NCBI RefSeq assembly: GCF_016919175.1
Contig: NZ_JAFFPU010000016.1
Span: 62,001-126,000 of the forward strand
Direction: 5' to 3'
Length of the DNA: 64,000 bases
Source: Leptospira ainlahdjerensis
GTDB taxonomy: Bacteria > Spirochaetota > Leptospiria > Leptospirales > Leptospiraceae
Below are positions 22,250-36,110 of this stretch, one piece after another. The number at the start of each line of letters is the position of its first letter. Position 1 is the first letter of the stretch. Position numbers and translations under genes: made by a program. The notes under the pieces were generated by a model. It made no database searches, was not told the origin of the DNA, and saw nothing but the letters and a program-made list of their open reading frames with translations.

Positions 22250-23284
22250 TCAATCTACGTGAAAAGTCTCTTCTTTGAGAGTGATTTTGTTTTCTTTTCT
22301 ATAGTTTTCATCGAAGATTTGGATCGGGATTTCGGCTCTGGATTCTTTCAGCCATTTGTGAAAGGTATCCTCCTCTTTGTCTCTATAGAGAATGTTTTGG
22401 ATCCCCCCCCGAAGATTTTCCATCGGAGTCGCCCTTTTCCCTTCGATTTTTAAAATACAATATCGTTTTCTTTCGTCTCGAAACACGTCGGAAAGTCCTC
22501 CGTTCGGAAGCGGTGCGGCGATCGTCGCCGTGATCTTACTGTATTTGTAAAGGTCGAAGGAAGAAATCCATTCCACCATTCCTCTTCTGGATCGAAGCGT
22601 CGGATCGTTTCTGGGAGAACCGGCGATCAATGCAAAAGAAGAAGGATCTGCGAGAATGGATTTTCTGATCTCGGAAACTTCTTTAAAAAGTTTGTTTTCT
22701 TCTTGGACGGAATCGTTTTCGGGAGCGATGGCGATGATTCTATAACGAATTTCGAATCCTACCTTATCCTTGTTTTGATTATACCAAGTTCTGATTTCCT
22801 GTTCGTTCGGAGGAGGAACTGCGATCTTTAACTGAAGAAGTTGTCCCTTTTTGATTTGATACGGAAGTTCGGTAACCCAAAGTTCGAAGGGCATATTCGA
22901 AGAGGCTTCCATCGCTTTTTCGAATTGTTTCCGGCTTGTGATTCCCATCACTTCCATTCTTTTTTCGATTTCAGCTTCCACTCTTTGTTCGTTGACTTGA
23001 ACGGATTCTTCCTCCGCAACTACGTCGACGATGGCGCGATCAATAAGAAAGTCTATGATTCTAGTTCGAAGGGATTTTCGGAAGTCTTCGTGTTTTAAAT
23101 GTTTTTGGAGGCGGTTGTATTTTTCTCCGGCGTCATCCAAATCCAATTCGGAAATGGAAACGGTGCCGACCGTTGCGATGACTCGGTTGAGAGATTCCGC
23201 GGTTTGAACCGGAGTTTGAAAGAACAAGGAAACAAACATTCCTGCGGCGAGAAAGGATCTGGCGTATGTTTGTTTTGTCTTCAT
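22250..23284 (-). CDS. SurA-like periplasmic chaperone / parvulin isomerase
   Basis: About 344 residues from the ATG at 23284, which has GGAGAATCGTGG before it; the longer reading to 23350 has no such site. The protein starts with a signal peptide ([15 protein letters not shown], cleavage near TAES). A SurA N-terminal chaperone domain follows ([17 protein letters not shown] is preceded by the typical [13 protein letters not shown] strand). A parvulin-like domain with degenerate isomerase residues covers about 178-300 ([24 protein letters not shown]). It resembles the studied L. interrogans protein LIC12922, a SurA/PrsA structural relative. Its likely role is outer-membrane protein folding. 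It is the first gene of a run with the radical SAM protein, 49 bases downstream. Confidence 0.88.
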   Translation of the reverse strand: MKTKQTYARSFLAAGMFVSLFFQTPVQTAESLNRVIATVGTVSISELDLDDAGEKYNRLQKHLKHEDFRKSLRTRIIDFLIDRAIVDVVAEEESVQVNEQRVEAEIEKRMEVMGITSRKQFEKAMEASSNMPFELWVTELPYQIKKGQLLQLKIAVPPPNEQEIRTWYNQNKDKVGFEIRYRIIAIAPENDSVQEENKLFKEVSEIRKSILADPSSFALIAGSPRNDPTLRSRRGMVEWISSFDLYKYSKITATIAAPLPNGGLSDVFRDERKRYCILKIEGKRATPMENLRGGIQNILYRDKEEDTFHKWLKESRAEIPIQIFDENYRKENKITLKEETFHVD

Positions 23285-23367
23285 CCACGATTCTCCAAAG
23301 GTAAGAATACCTTTGATCTGTAAGATCTTCAGTTCTTTCCCTTGGTTCAACCGTTTTTCTAAGGCTT

Positions 23368-25446
23368 TTAGTTTGTTCTAAACTTTCCTATGAGCTGTCC
23401 TAATTGTTCTGCTTGTCCGTACATTTCTCCCGAAAACGAAGTGAGATCGTCCGCGCCGACCGCGATTTCCTGGGTTCCGTCCGAAATACTCACGATCGTC
23501 TTTGTGATTTCATCGGTGGCTCTTTTTTGTTCTAGAACCGCTTCCTCGATTTGAATGCTGAAGGTCATAAGTTCGTTCGCACTCTGGGAAATTTCTTTCG
23601 TATTCTCTTCCTGATTTTTTACGGACGAAAGGACGTTCTTTGCGTAACGATCGAATTCTTCCACTTGTTCCCTGAGTTTGCGGAGAATGGTTGAGGCTTC
23701 GGAAACTTTTGAATTTCCGTTGAATACGGCGGTGTTCGTAGAATTTACCAAGGCCCCGATTTCTTGTACGCTCGTGGAAGTTTGAGAGGCGAGTTTTCCG
23801 ATTTCTTCGGCGACGACCGCAAATCCTTTACCGGCTTCTCCCGCTCTAGCTGCTTCGATGGCCGCGTTGAGTGCGAGGAGATTTGTTTTTTCCGAGATCT
23901 CGGTGATGATGGAAAGAATTTCCGTAATCCGGGAGGCGCTTTCGCCTATCGCGCCCATCGCACTGGTGGAAGCGATCATTGCGTTTTCTCCCGTGATTCC
24001 CTGTTCTTTCGATTGAGCCGCGAGTTGGACGAGTCCTTGCATTTCGTTGTTGATGTTCGTAATTTGTTCTTTGAGACGATCCACGTTCCCGTCGATTTCT
24101 TTCATACTGGATACCGCCTTTTCCATCGACTTCCCGACGTTTTGCGCCGAAGCAGCCAATTCTTCGACCGCCGCCGAGGATTCTTCCGCCGCGGAAGCTT
24201 GTGTCTGCGCCACATCGGAAAAACTTCTGGAAGAATCCGCCATCTTCTGGGAAGTATTTTTGAGTTTAGAAGCGGAGGCTCCGATCTCACGGACTACTTG
24301 GAGAAGATTTTCCCGCATCTGATTCATGGAGTCGAGTAAGGTTCCGATTTCGTCTTCTTTGTCGTGTTCCTGTTCCGCTACAAGATTTCCCTTTGCAATT
24401 TCTTCTGAAAAACCGATGGCTTTTAGAAGTCCGGAAGTAATCAATTTTTGGAATATGAAATTCAGGCTGAGAAGTACCACGATCAAAATCACAAGAGTGG
24501 AGATAAAACCTCGAATCAAAATGCCCGCGATATCGTCTCGATAGATAGAATCCGGAATGCTGACCTGCATCACCCAAAATCTTTTTTCTTTTCCGATATG
24601 AAACGGAAAGAAATAATGACTGTGGCCGTTGGAGCTGGAATTGAATTTTTTTCCTTCCTGACTTTTGACAAGATAAGAATCGAGTTCCTCCTTTTCAGGA
24701 ATGGACTTTCCCACTAAACTTTTATCCAAACCGTTGACCGCATAGATTCCTTTGGGAGAGAGGAGAGTAACGTAGCCTTGATTTCGAAAGGGCCTTGTAT
24801 CGCCGATGAGAGTCTGCAATTCTTCTAATTGATAATCTAAACCCGCGGCTCCGTAATAATTTCCATCAGTGCTGATCGGAACTACCAAGGAAATCATAAG
24901 AATGTTGATCTTTCCTTCGACTTCGTAATAATACGGATCGGTGACCAGGGGAGAATTCGTTTTTTTGGGAATCTGATACCAATCTCCGTCCGGACCGGGG
25001 TTGTCGTAATTTTTCGCGGCTTCTAAAACAATCTCCTCTTTTGTTTTTCCTCTGTGAAGATAAGGAATGAATCTTCCGGTCGTGTCGTGTCCTTCCGTAT
25101 TTTTAAATTGAGAATCTCTTCCATCAAATCCATTCGGTTCATAGGCGACCCAGGCGCCGTAGTAGTTTTCATTTCGTTTTAATATTTCTTTGAGAGATAC
25201 GATGACTTGATTTCTCGTCGGGGTTGCATACATGAGAGGAAAACGAAAGCCTCGGATGAGTGCCATCGTCGTGTCTAGATGATCCTTCACTTCGAAAGTC
25301 CAACGTTCCGCAGTCACATTGGAACTGTTGATGACTTCGCTTTTGAGATTCTGATAGGCGGTATAAGAATTTGTTCCGGCCAAAACCGTAAAACCGACAA
25401 AAAGAACGATGGAAAGATAAAGAGAAATGCGAAAACGAATGCTCAT
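23368..25446 (-). CDS. Methyl-accepting chemotaxis protein with a dCache sensor
   Basis: About 692 residues from the ATG at 25446, chosen for its GGAGACTTCCT site. TM1 ([19 protein letters not shown]) is followed by a periplasmic dCache domain of ~290 residues. That domain includes [17 protein letters not shown] and [15 protein letters not shown], a pattern known to bind amino acids or related small ligands. Next come TM2 ([19 protein letters not shown]), a HAMP linker ([15 protein letters not shown]), and a signalling domain with the tip [19 protein letters not shown]. The protein transmits chemoeffector signals to CheA. It is isolated from other che genes here. Confidence 0.95.
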   Translation of the reverse strand: MSIRFRISLYLSIVLFVGFTVLAGTNSYTAYQNLKSEVINSSNVTAERWTFEVKDHLDTTMALIRGFRFPLMYATPTRNQVIVSLKEILKRNENYYGAWVAYEPNGFDGRDSQFKNTEGHDTTGRFIPYLHRGKTKEEIVLEAAKNYDNPGPDGDWYQIPKKTNSPLVTDPYYYEVEGKINILMISLVVPISTDGNYYGAAGLDYQLEELQTLIGDTRPFRNQGYVTLLSPKGIYAVNGLDKSLVGKSIPEKEELDSYLVKSQEGKKFNSSSNGHSHYFFPFHIGKEKRFWVMQVSIPDSIYRDDIAGILIRGFISTLVILIVVLLSLNFIFQKLITSGLLKAIGFSEEIAKGNLVAEQEHDKEDEIGTLLDSMNQMRENLLQVVREIGASASKLKNTSQKMADSSRSFSDVAQTQASAAEESSAAVEELAASAQNVGKSMEKAVSSMKEIDGNVDRLKEQITNINNEMQGLVQLAAQSKEQGITGENAMIASTSAMGAIGESASRITEILSIITEISEKTNLLALNAAIEAARAGEAGKGFAVVAEEIGKLASQTSTSVQEIGALVNSTNTAVFNGNSKVSEASTILRKLREQVEEFDRYAKNVLSSVKNQEENTKEISQSANELMTFSIQIEEAVLEQKRATDEITKTIVSISDGTQEIAVGADDLTSFSGEMYGQAEQLGQLIGKFRTN

Positions 25447-26019
25447 AGGAAGTCTCCGGAATCGATACTCAAGAAATGGGAAAGGGTAATTAAAAGAGGA
25501 TCGCACGAAAAGCTCGAGCAAAATATTGCCAAATTATAAAAAATTCCTCATTGGAAGGGAGAAGGTTGTTTTACCATCTATGTCACATCGAAAAAGAACT
25601 TTTTTTCCGAACGGTGAAAAGTGAAGTCTTTCTCTTCGATTTTGAGTTTGCTAGAATGATCGGGGCTGGTCGGAGCTTCGTCGGAGGCGGGTCTTTTATA
25701 CAATGGATTCTCGAATGCAGGAGAGAATGGAGTTCCCACAAAGATTGGGTTTGCAAAGGGAAGCAGGAGGGCATTTGTCTTTAAGAAAAGGTGTTCTTTT
25801 TGAAATTCTTCTTTTCCTAAGAATGAGGCCTTTCTCGGAAAGAAGGAGATCCTACTTTTCTAAATTTTACAAACAAACTTAAAACGTGAAAAGAAAGACT
25901 GGAAACCGAAAACGTTTACATCGTAAGAAGAGTGTAGGGTCGAATTCGCTGACCAAAGGTGGAAAATCAGATTCTTCCCGGATTCTTAAAAATCCGGGAA
26001 TTCGATAGGGGATCGGAAC
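25447..26019. other. Intergenic region without a supported gene
   Basis: About 570 bases between the chemoreceptor start and the lysC stop. Frames of 60-86 codons on both strands overlap each other and lack ribosome-binding sites. GGAGTTCCCACAAAG at 25730 belongs to the GGGAGTTCCCAC half-site family also seen near 29240 and 38941. Nothing else is recognised. Confidence 0.5.
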
Positions 26020-27237
<1,218 letters not shown>

Positions 27238-27269
27238 AACCTGAGGGTCATATTTTTCTTTTAAGGCAA

Positions 27270-27324
<55 letters not shown>

Positions 27325-27416
27325 CAGGGAAAGACTCAAAACTGACGAAAGTTTTATCAACACCGGGGAAGAACGAAGTTTGAAATATTTCCCATTTTAC
27401 GTTCAAAGAAGAAAAC

Positions 27417-29222
<1,806 letters not shown>

Positions 29223-29235
29223 GAATCGAAACTGT

Positions 29236-29333
29236 GGGGAGTTCCCACATTGCTTTTAGTGGAAAACTTTGAAACTGCGGGAGTTCCCACATTGCTTTTA
29301 GTGGAAAACTTTGAAACTGCGGGGAGTTCCCAC
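29236..29333. repeat. Short tandem repeat with GGGGAGTTCCCAC units
   Basis: Two adjacent units of 43 and 42 bases (29236-29278 and 29279-29320), then the first 13 bases of a third. Each begins with the palindromic G(G)GGAGTTCCCAC, followed by ATTGCTTTTAGTGG. The repeat starts 14 bases after the symporter stop. Similar single motifs occur at 25730 and 38941. Confidence 0.9.
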
Positions 29334-29396
29334 AAATAAGTTTTTCGAAACATTTCACTCAAAGCCGAATTTGAAGATCGATCAAAAGTGGGGCTC

Positions 29397-29897
29397 TCAC
29401 GCCGATCTTCTTTTTAGGAGGTCCGATTTTTTACGGACATAAATCGTCTTTTCCACCTTAGCGACCACGTCCCCATTTTTCTCTTGGATCATGATATTGA
29501 GATTGAAAAAAGTTTTTTTCTTTTGTTCGCATTCTCCCGTAATTTTATTTAAAACTTCCGGAAGAATTTTGAAATCGGCAAAAACATCCTGAGAAGTTGC
29601 CTTCACGTATTCGATCGAGCCGTTGATATCCCAGAGAATATAATTATCCCCCAAATTTTCTTTGAGCATGAGGAGGGGGATCGGATCGACAAACGCATAA
29701 AGAGCGCCTCCGAAGTGAGTTCCCATCAAACCTCTGGTCTTGCGATTAAACGGGAGTTTTACCCTCATCTCTCTGAGATCGTCCGAAAATTGAAGAATTC
29801 TTCCTCCACATCTCCAGTAGATCGGATATTTTAAAAACATTTTCCATTGGAAGAATTGGGTTTTCCAGGAAGAATTATTTTTCATCTTAGTTACCAT
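29397..29897 (-). CDS. Hotdog-fold protein, DUF4442 / PaaI-like
   Basis: A 166-residue protein with the DUF4442 layout: RVKLPFNRKTRGLMGTHFGG near the middle, then ALYAFVDPIPLLML (helix) and long strands ending KVEKTIYVRKKSD. Such proteins are predicted acyl-thioesterases or acyl-CoA-binding hotdog dimers; the substrate is unknown. The ATG at 29897 lies inside one arm of a 34-bp inverted repeat. A second ATG four codons later (29885) would leave the repeat wholly in the 5' untranslated region. The gene is convergent with the symporter, with the tandem repeat between them. Confidence 0.8.
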   Translation of the reverse strand: MVTKMKNNSSWKTQFFQWKMFLKYPIYWRCGGRILQFSDDLREMRVKLPFNRKTRGLMGTHFGGALYAFVDPIPLLMLKENLGDNYILWDINGSIEYVKATSQDVFADFKILPEVLNKITGECEQKKKTFFNLNIMIQEKNGDVVAKVEKTIYVRKKSDLLKRRSA

Positions 29898-29926
29898 AAT
29901 TAGTTTTACATAAAACTAATTATGGT
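29893..29926. promoter_or_regulatory. 34-bp perfect inverted repeat at the hotdog gene start
   Basis: ACCATAATTAGTTTTA, two spacer bases, then its exact reverse complement: 16-base arms with no mismatch. It overlaps the possible start codon at 29897. Its length and symmetry suggest a regulator operator controlling the hotdog gene. As RNA it would fold into a stable hairpin that could hide the start. Confidence 0.7.
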
Positions 29927-30512
29927 TTGATGTCAAACAAATAATTAAATCAAAATCTGATGGGAACAAAAAGGATCGCTTTGGCGGGATGCTTCTTTTT
30001 TGAAAAATATTCTCTGTCAATCTCGAAACAAGGCCGGCATTTGTTACGACAAACTTTCCCTTGTAGAATTAAGATTTGATTGCGGACTCCCTCTCCCTGG
30101 TTCGCAAATGGAAATGAAGTTTTCATTTTTCTTCCATCCGACTCGGGGCTCTTCTCAAAAAAATCAAAACGTAGGAACTCCAATAAAATGAGAACTACGA
30201 TAGATTTCTGAGAAAGTTTAGAACCGCTCTCGAAAAGAGATTCGTAGGAACTCCCTCTTTCTTCTTCCGAGTCAACCTGATTCTCTTATGTGCGCTCCTC
30301 TAAAATTTTGGATAGAAGGTTCTTAGGAGCGGGAGCTTAATTCCATTTTTGTTCCGCCTTTTTTGGTGAACGAAGTGGTTGGGTTGGGCTTTTCGTTCTT
30401 CAAGTTTCCTTGAACATTCCGAACTTATAAATCCCCAGGAATTGGTTTTTTACGGAGAATAATGGATTGAAAAACAAGTCCCCATTTGTTTTTTGAAGTT
30501 TCCGGTAAAGAA
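29927..30512. other. Intergenic region without a supported gene
   Basis: About 590 bases between the divergent hotdog gene and the TonB-dependent receptor. Two end-like motifs of the dispersed repeat occur without its core: GTAGGAACTCCAAT (30171-30184) and GTAGGAACTCCCTC (30243-30256). This may be the remains of one copy. Opposing short frames here are unsupported. Confidence 0.5.
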
Positions 30513-33314
30513 ATGAAAATCAATACAAGTGAAACATTCAATCGATTCTTTTCTTTTTTAAAGACGTTCTTTTCGTCTCAACATTTTCAAAATGAGATTC
30601 ATTTTCGCGGTGTTTTTGTTTTTGTTTCTTTTTTGGGATTTTCCTCAACCCCTCTTTTTGCCGAAAAACCATTACAGGTGGAAGTCGTGATCACGGAAGA
30701 ATCCGGAAACAACGCAGTGGCGAACACCCCCGTCGTATTTCAAGAAATCGGAAAGTATCTGATAACGAACGGAGAAGGAATCGTAAAAGCTTCCTTCCCC
30801 GGACCCGGAACTTACAATCTAAGAATTATGACCGCGGAGCGAGTATTCAAAAAGAGCATAACTGTCGAATACGACGGCCAGAAAAAATTTCTTTTTATCC
30901 GTAAACCGGTCGCCGGAGAAATCAACGTCGTCGGGGACAAGGATCTGGAATCTCTCTCTCGATATTCGCTTCAACAGGAAGAGATTCGAAGATTGCCGGG
31001 AGCGCAAAACGACGCTCTCAAAGCGATTCAAACTCTTCCGGGGATCGTGGCAGTCCCTCCGATCGGACTTTCCTCTTCTTCGTTTAACAATCTTGTTAAT
31101 AGCGTAGGAAATTCGAATCCGTATTCCAACAGTGAAAGGGGATTTCTTGTTATGCGAGGGGGAGGCGCCCTTGCTAACGGTTATTATCTCGACGGATTTC
31201 CGATGTCTTATCCGTATCACCTCGGAGATCAGTCTTCCGTATTAAATAATAATATTATAAAGTCTTTTAATATTTATTCCGGCGCTTTTCCGGTTCAGTT
31301 CGGTTTCGCCACGGGCGGTATCATCGATATACGGACGCCGGACGCGGTCGCAAAAACATTCTCCATCGTAAACTTAAATACGTTTCTTTCGGACGTCTAT
31401 CACCAGAATAAGATCGCCGAGAATCTTTTCGCGATCGTTTCCGCTCGAAAATCCTATCCGAACGTCGCCCTTTTGAAACTCTATCCTGACGGAATTCCTC
31501 CAGACGCGAAATACGCGGACTACGAAGATTATCAGGCGAAGTTTAATTGGAAACCCGGAAACAATCATACGTTTAACGTTCTTCTTTTTGGAGCCAAAGA
31601 TAAACAGAAATATACGAAGGCGCAAGACGACTTTGAAAATAGTAAAAAGGAACTTCTCGGACTTTCCACAATTCAGAACGCCGCTTCTGGTCGTCCGCCG
31701 ATCGGTTTGGAAAGATTGTTCCGAACTTCAGGATTTCGTTATTCTTACAACAATAAGTCTTGGTTTGAGACTTCTATTTCCATTTCCAATAATTACTTTC
31801 GAGAAAACTTCGAAGTAGATTTTAAGAATCCGCTCACCGCAGAACAGATTTTCGGGCTTTCCAACGTAACGACTCAAAATCTAAACTTCGTGGAAAACAA
31901 CACTCGGATCACGCTCCTGGAAAGGTATCTAACGTTTCGTTTCGGAGGGCAACTTCGTGAAAAGACGATTCAACTTCAGGGTGAAGACATCAAGTCGTCT
32001 AACGCGACTTTTTTGGATTTTTTCAACAGTCTTTTGGATTCCAACCGTCAGTTCAGGGCTCTCATAGAAGGAGATCAGATTCATACGAGAGAGATTGCCG
32101 GTTTTGCGGAATTGGAATTTAAGATCGGAGGATTCAGCGTTCTTCCCGGATATCGTCATGACTATTATGATAAGGTTCACGAAAAGAAAGACGCATTCCG
32201 AGGAAGGGCGGAATACGAAATTCTTAAAACCGGAACTAAATTTTTGGCGGGAACCGGGGAACACTACAACGCGCCGCTTCAGATCGAACAATTCTCCTCT
32301 CGCTCCGGAAATCCGAATCTAAAGATGGAACATTCGATTCATTCTTCCGTCGGAATCGAACAAAGAGTTACTTCCGATTATTTGATCAAGGTGGAAGGTT
32401 TTCACAATCAATACTCCAATCTTGTAACGCCGGATGCTTACATCCAGGATCCGTATCAACCTAACAACGAAAAACGAGACATCGTCAATCGTCCTGACGA
32501 TGTGAATAAAAATCCTTTGATCGTAAGAAATATGAATTATTCGAACGCGAGGGACGGATTCTCCAGAGGTGTGGAAATTTTTCTAAAGGCGAACCAGGGT
32601 TCGCATAGAAGATTTTTCGGTTGGATTTCTTATACCAATTCCATTTCCAAAAGGAACAACCATCAGCCGCAGCTTACGGAGGACGAGGAAAATGATCGCG
32701 CCAGAAACAATAGAAACCGGAAGCTCCAATATCAACTTCATGAAGGCGGAAACTATCTCAATTACTACGACGACGGAAATTTTGAACTTCTCGTGGATAA
32801 CGATAAACTTCTCCTCTACGATTACGATAGAACACATATTTTGAATATAGTCTTCGCTTGGAAAATCGGTCAAGATTGGCAGATCGGAAGCAAATATACT
32901 TATCTTACCAACGTCCCGATCACCCCGATCGTAGGATCCGATAAGGCCGCTGGAATCGCCTCCACGGGAATTAATCTCTACAATCCTAAATACTCGGACT
33001 ATTACAATTCGGGAAGATGGCCCGACTTTCATCAACTCGACATTCGGATCGATCGTTTTATGAACTATCAGTGGGGATACGTGAACACCTATTTAGAGTT
33101 CATCAATTTTTTTGGAAATCGAAATCAGATCAGCGAGTCTTTTAACAATTTCGGTCCGTATTCAAGGAGTTCTTCCACAAATCCTTTGACGGGAATTACT
33201 ACTCCGAGCAATCCGTCTCCGATCTATAACTCGAATTATATAGAATCTACCGCGTTCGGAGGTAAAGTGAAATACTATCCTCTGATCAGCATCGGTATAC
33301 AGATCAAATTTTAA
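30513..33314 (+). CDS. TonB-dependent outer-membrane receptor
   Basis: About 933 residues from the ATG at 30513 (GGTAAAG before it); a TTG at 30486 is less likely. After a signal peptide (FVFVSFLGFSSTPLFA) there is a small beta-sandwich of the CarboxypepD_reg type (about 45-125). Next is the plug (about 130-290; EEIRRLPGAQNDALKAIQTLPGI, RGGGALANGYYLDGFP). A ~640-residue beta-barrel ends in Phe (SIGIQIKF), as expected for Bam-dependent insertion. It imports a scarce nutrient using TonB energy; the ligand is unknown. The downstream convergent gene is a one-haem protein, which is only suggestive of iron or haem use. A hairpin at 33350-33373 may end transcription. Confidence 0.93.
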   Translation: MKINTSETFNRFFSFLKTFFSSQHFQNEIHFRGVFVFVSFLGFSSTPLFAEKPLQVEVVITEESGNNAVANTPVVFQEIGKYLITNGEGIVKASFPGPGTYNLRIMTAERVFKKSITVEYDGQKKFLFIRKPVAGEINVVGDKDLESLSRYSLQQEEIRRLPGAQNDALKAIQTLPGIVAVPPIGLSSSSFNNLVNSVGNSNPYSNSERGFLVMRGGGALANGYYLDGFPMSYPYHLGDQSSVLNNNIIKSFNIYSGAFPVQFGFATGGIIDIRTPDAVAKTFSIVNLNTFLSDVYHQNKIAENLFAIVSARKSYPNVALLKLYPDGIPPDAKYADYEDYQAKFNWKPGNNHTFNVLLFGAKDKQKYTKAQDDFENSKKELLGLSTIQNAASGRPPIGLERLFRTSGFRYSYNNKSWFETSISISNNYFRENFEVDFKNPLTAEQIFGLSNVTTQNLNFVENNTRITLLERYLTFRFGGQLREKTIQLQGEDIKSSNATFLDFFNSLLDSNRQFRALIEGDQIHTREIAGFAELEFKIGGFSVLPGYRHDYYDKVHEKKDAFRGRAEYEILKTGTKFLAGTGEHYNAPLQIEQFSSRSGNPNLKMEHSIHSSVGIEQRVTSDYLIKVEGFHNQYSNLVTPDAYIQDPYQPNNEKRDIVNRPDDVNKNPLIVRNMNYSNARDGFSRGVEIFLKANQGSHRRFFGWISYTNSISKRNNHQPQLTEDEENDRARNNRNRKLQYQLHEGGNYLNYYDDGNFELLVDNDKLLLYDYDRTHILNIVFAWKIGQDWQIGSKYTYLTNVPITPIVGSDKAAGIASTGINLYNPKYSDYYNSGRWPDFHQLDIRIDRFMNYQWGYVNTYLEFINFFGNRNQISESFNNFGPYSRSSSTNPLTGITTPSNPSPIYNSNYIESTAFGGKVKYYPLISIGIQIKF

Positions 33315-33349
33315 ATTCTGAAAACTAAAAAATTGCGTTTGGAAGGATG

Positions 33350-33374
33350 AAATTTCCGGATCCGTAGAAATTTT
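33350..33374 (+). terminator. Possible weak terminator after the TonB receptor
   Basis: AAATTTC...GAAATTT with a 10-base loop, followed by a short T run (TTTTC). The stem is AT-rich, so the call is weak. It lies 36 bases after the receptor stop and before a convergent gene, and may work in both directions. Confidence 0.35.
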
Positions 33375-33426
33375 CACATTTCAGAATATTCTAAAAATAG
33401 AATATAGATAAAACTTCGGAAAACGA

Positions 33427-34050
33427 TCACCAAGTCGCGGAAAAGGCGCCTCTAAGATCCCCGAGTTTGTATCCGGTAGCATGGTCATTCGGATAGAGTT
33501 CGGCGATTCTTTTTGCAACCGCCGGGCTGATATCTTTCGGGCCTCCGTGACATTTAAGACAGGTCGGATTTTCCAAGACGATCGGTTTGAGGATTCTAAC
33601 TTGATTGCTCTCGTTGAGGATTACGGTGTAAGGAGCCATTCCAGTTTTGCTAGCCTCGGCCCATTCGTTAAAAATGCGAGCTTCCCATTCTTCCGGTTTG
33701 TGATCCGGGTTTCTAGGTTTTTCGGAAACTCTCCGAATTCTCATCGCAGGAAATTCTTCCCTTAGATCTTTTTCTTTCTGAGGAGAGATCGTTCTGCAAA
33801 CTTCGAGAGCGCCTAAAACTCCCTGTTTTTGAATCGCAGTCTGCAGATTTTTTTGGAGGTCGACCTGAAAGTTCCCGATGAGATTGAGGAGAATTTCCTT
33901 TTGCTCTTGGTTTTGGCTTCGATCACAGACAATAAAAAATTGCACAAAGAGAAAGAACGCCAGAGCTCTCGCGAGGAGATTTTTTCCGAAAAGAAATGGA
34001 AGAAGATTCTTTTTAGAATCCGTTGAAAATGAGTCCATTTGTCTATTCAA
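33427..34050 (-). CDS. DUF3365 one-haem protein, probable lipoprotein
   Basis: About 207 residues. The C-terminal half matches DUF3365 (Tll0287-like) haem-binding sensor/periplasmic proteins: CRTISPQKEKDLREEFPAMRIRRVS..., YTVILNESNQVRILKPI, then a single c-type haem site CLKCHGG and a GYKLGDLRGAFS end. The N-terminus has a hydrophobic stretch ending FFIVCD, compatible with a lipobox. The start is uncertain: TTG at 34050 or ATG at 34038, neither with a strong ribosome-binding site. The role is probably redox or haem sensing outside the cytoplasm. Confidence 0.82.
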   Translation of the reverse strand: MNRQMDSFSTDSKKNLLPFLFGKNLLARALAFFLFVQFFIVCDRSQNQEQKEILLNLIGNFQVDLQKNLQTAIQKQGVLGALEVCRTISPQKEKDLREEFPAMRIRRVSEKPRNPDHKPEEWEARIFNEWAEASKTGMAPYTVILNESNQVRILKPIVLENPTCLKCHGGPKDISPAVAKRIAELYPNDHATGYKLGDLRGAFSATW

Positions 34051-34216
34051 GCAGGGGAATGGAGAAAGAAAAGAATTTTACGATCTTCTTTCCGAACGAA
34101 TTCATTTCTGAAAAGGATGGACAGAATGTCTTTTTTTTGATTTCTGGAAAGTATCATCCTGAATCAACTTCGTTTGATTCCAGTCATCAAAAAGCAAATC
34201 TTAGGGGATAGGAAAG

Positions 34217-34967
<751 letters not shown>

Positions 34968-35069
34968 TTCTTTGTTGAATTCCAAAATTCTTCTCTTTCT
35001 TACTTTTGAAGGAAGAGAAGAATCGAACTCCCTTCTCAAAAAAACGATCTTTTTTTCGGAAAACATACA

Positions 35070-35564
35070 GTGAGAATCATCGGAATCGATCCCGGTTCGC
35101 ATAGAGCCGGTTATGCGGTATTGGAAAAAGTTTCCTCTCAGATTCGAATTCTAACTTATGGAACCGTCGAAGTTCCTTCGGGAACTCCGAGTCCGGAAAA
35201 TCTTCTTCTTTTAAAAAAAGGACTCGACGAAGTTTTGGAGAAGTTTAATCCCACGATCGCTTCGGTCGAAGAAATGTTTTTCGCAAAAAATAAGAAGACG
35301 GCGTCCCGAGTTTTTGAGTCCAGAGGAGTTCTTCTAATCACATTAGCGGAAAAGAATATTCAAATTTTAGAACCAACCGTTTCCCAGATCAAAAAAGGAA
35401 CTACCGGAAGCGGAACCGCGGACAAAAAACAGATTCGCCACGCGCTCAAACTCCTCCTGAACATAGATCTTTTAAAAGGACACGACGATTCTTGGGACGC
35501 GGTCGCCGCCGCTTACGTCGGACTTTCCATGAGTTCGAGCCCGTTGTTTCGAATTTCAAAATAG
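35070..35564 (+). CDS. ruvC: Holliday-junction resolvase RuvC
   Basis: The endonuclease that cuts Holliday junctions in the RuvABC complex. The 164-residue protein begins with GTG and has the four acidic residues of the RNase-H-like centre: D7 (IGIDPGS), E67 (SVEEMFF), D140 and D143 ([12 protein letters not shown]). Length is standard. It follows yebC as often seen; ruvA and ruvB are not in this window. The convergent neighbour is the rhodanese gene, with repeat copy D between them. Confidence 0.97.
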   Translation: MRIIGIDPGSHRAGYAVLEKVSSQIRILTYGTVEVPSGTPSPENLLLLKKGLDEVLEKFNPTIASVEEMFFAKNKKTASRVFESRGVLLITLAEKNIQILEPTVSQIKKGTTGSGTADKKQIRHALKLLLNIDLLKGHDDSWDAVAAAYVGLSMSSSPLFRISK

Positions 35565-35809
35565 AAAAGTGGCGTTCGTTTTTTTCTATTTTTCGTATAT
35601 CCGTGCATAAATTTATCGTTTAGAATCGGGAGTTTAGGAGATTTTTTCTTCTTAATCGGTCTCAGAATCAAGAATCACTCCTACTCAAAGAGCTAAAAAA
35701 GGTTTTCTCCTTTTTTCACAGGAGTGATGGTCATTTTGAAGAATGCCGATTTAGATCCTTATCTTTCAGAAAGAGGGACCTCGACGAAAACGTTTCGAGA
35801 ATGGGTTTT

Positions 35810-35967
35810 GTCGGAGTTCCTACAAATTTTCGAATTGAAAAATCTCATTGTCAGATGAACGTTTTTGTGATAGAGGAAAGTCTGCGGATTTTTCCCGCCA
35901 CCCACCCCACCACCCGAAAATCGGGCGGGGCGCGCGACATTCACAGAAAGATTGTCGGAGTTCCGAC
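35810..35967 (+). repeat. Dispersed intergenic repeat, copy D
   Basis: Bounded by a mixed end GTCGGAGTTCCTAC (35810-35823) and GTCGGAGTTCCGAC (35954-35967). The core has TTTTTGTGATAGAGGAAA, then a stem CCACCCGAAAATCGGGCGG and GGGGCGCGCGAC. It lies between the convergent ruvC and rhodanese genes. Confidence 0.87.
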
Positions 35968-36110
35968 AAAGGCACTCTGAACTGAAAGCAAATTATGATT
36001 TAAGGACTTCTGCGGAGCCGGGTCAAACTTCGAAAGACGAATCCAAGAAGTCGGCTCAAAAAAACACCGGAGCAAAAAACGGAAATGAAACTTTCCTTCA
36101 CGTCCCTCTC

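Noticed and set aside
23764..24339. 191-codon frame opposite the chemoreceptor
   Set aside because: It lies antisense to the signalling domain and has a skewed Arg/Phe/Gly composition typical of shadow frames.
25551..25784. Possible small genes on both strands between the chemoreceptor and lysC
   Set aside because: Plus and minus frames mirror each other, have no ribosome-binding site, and the products look like translated noise rich in Arg, Ser and Phe.
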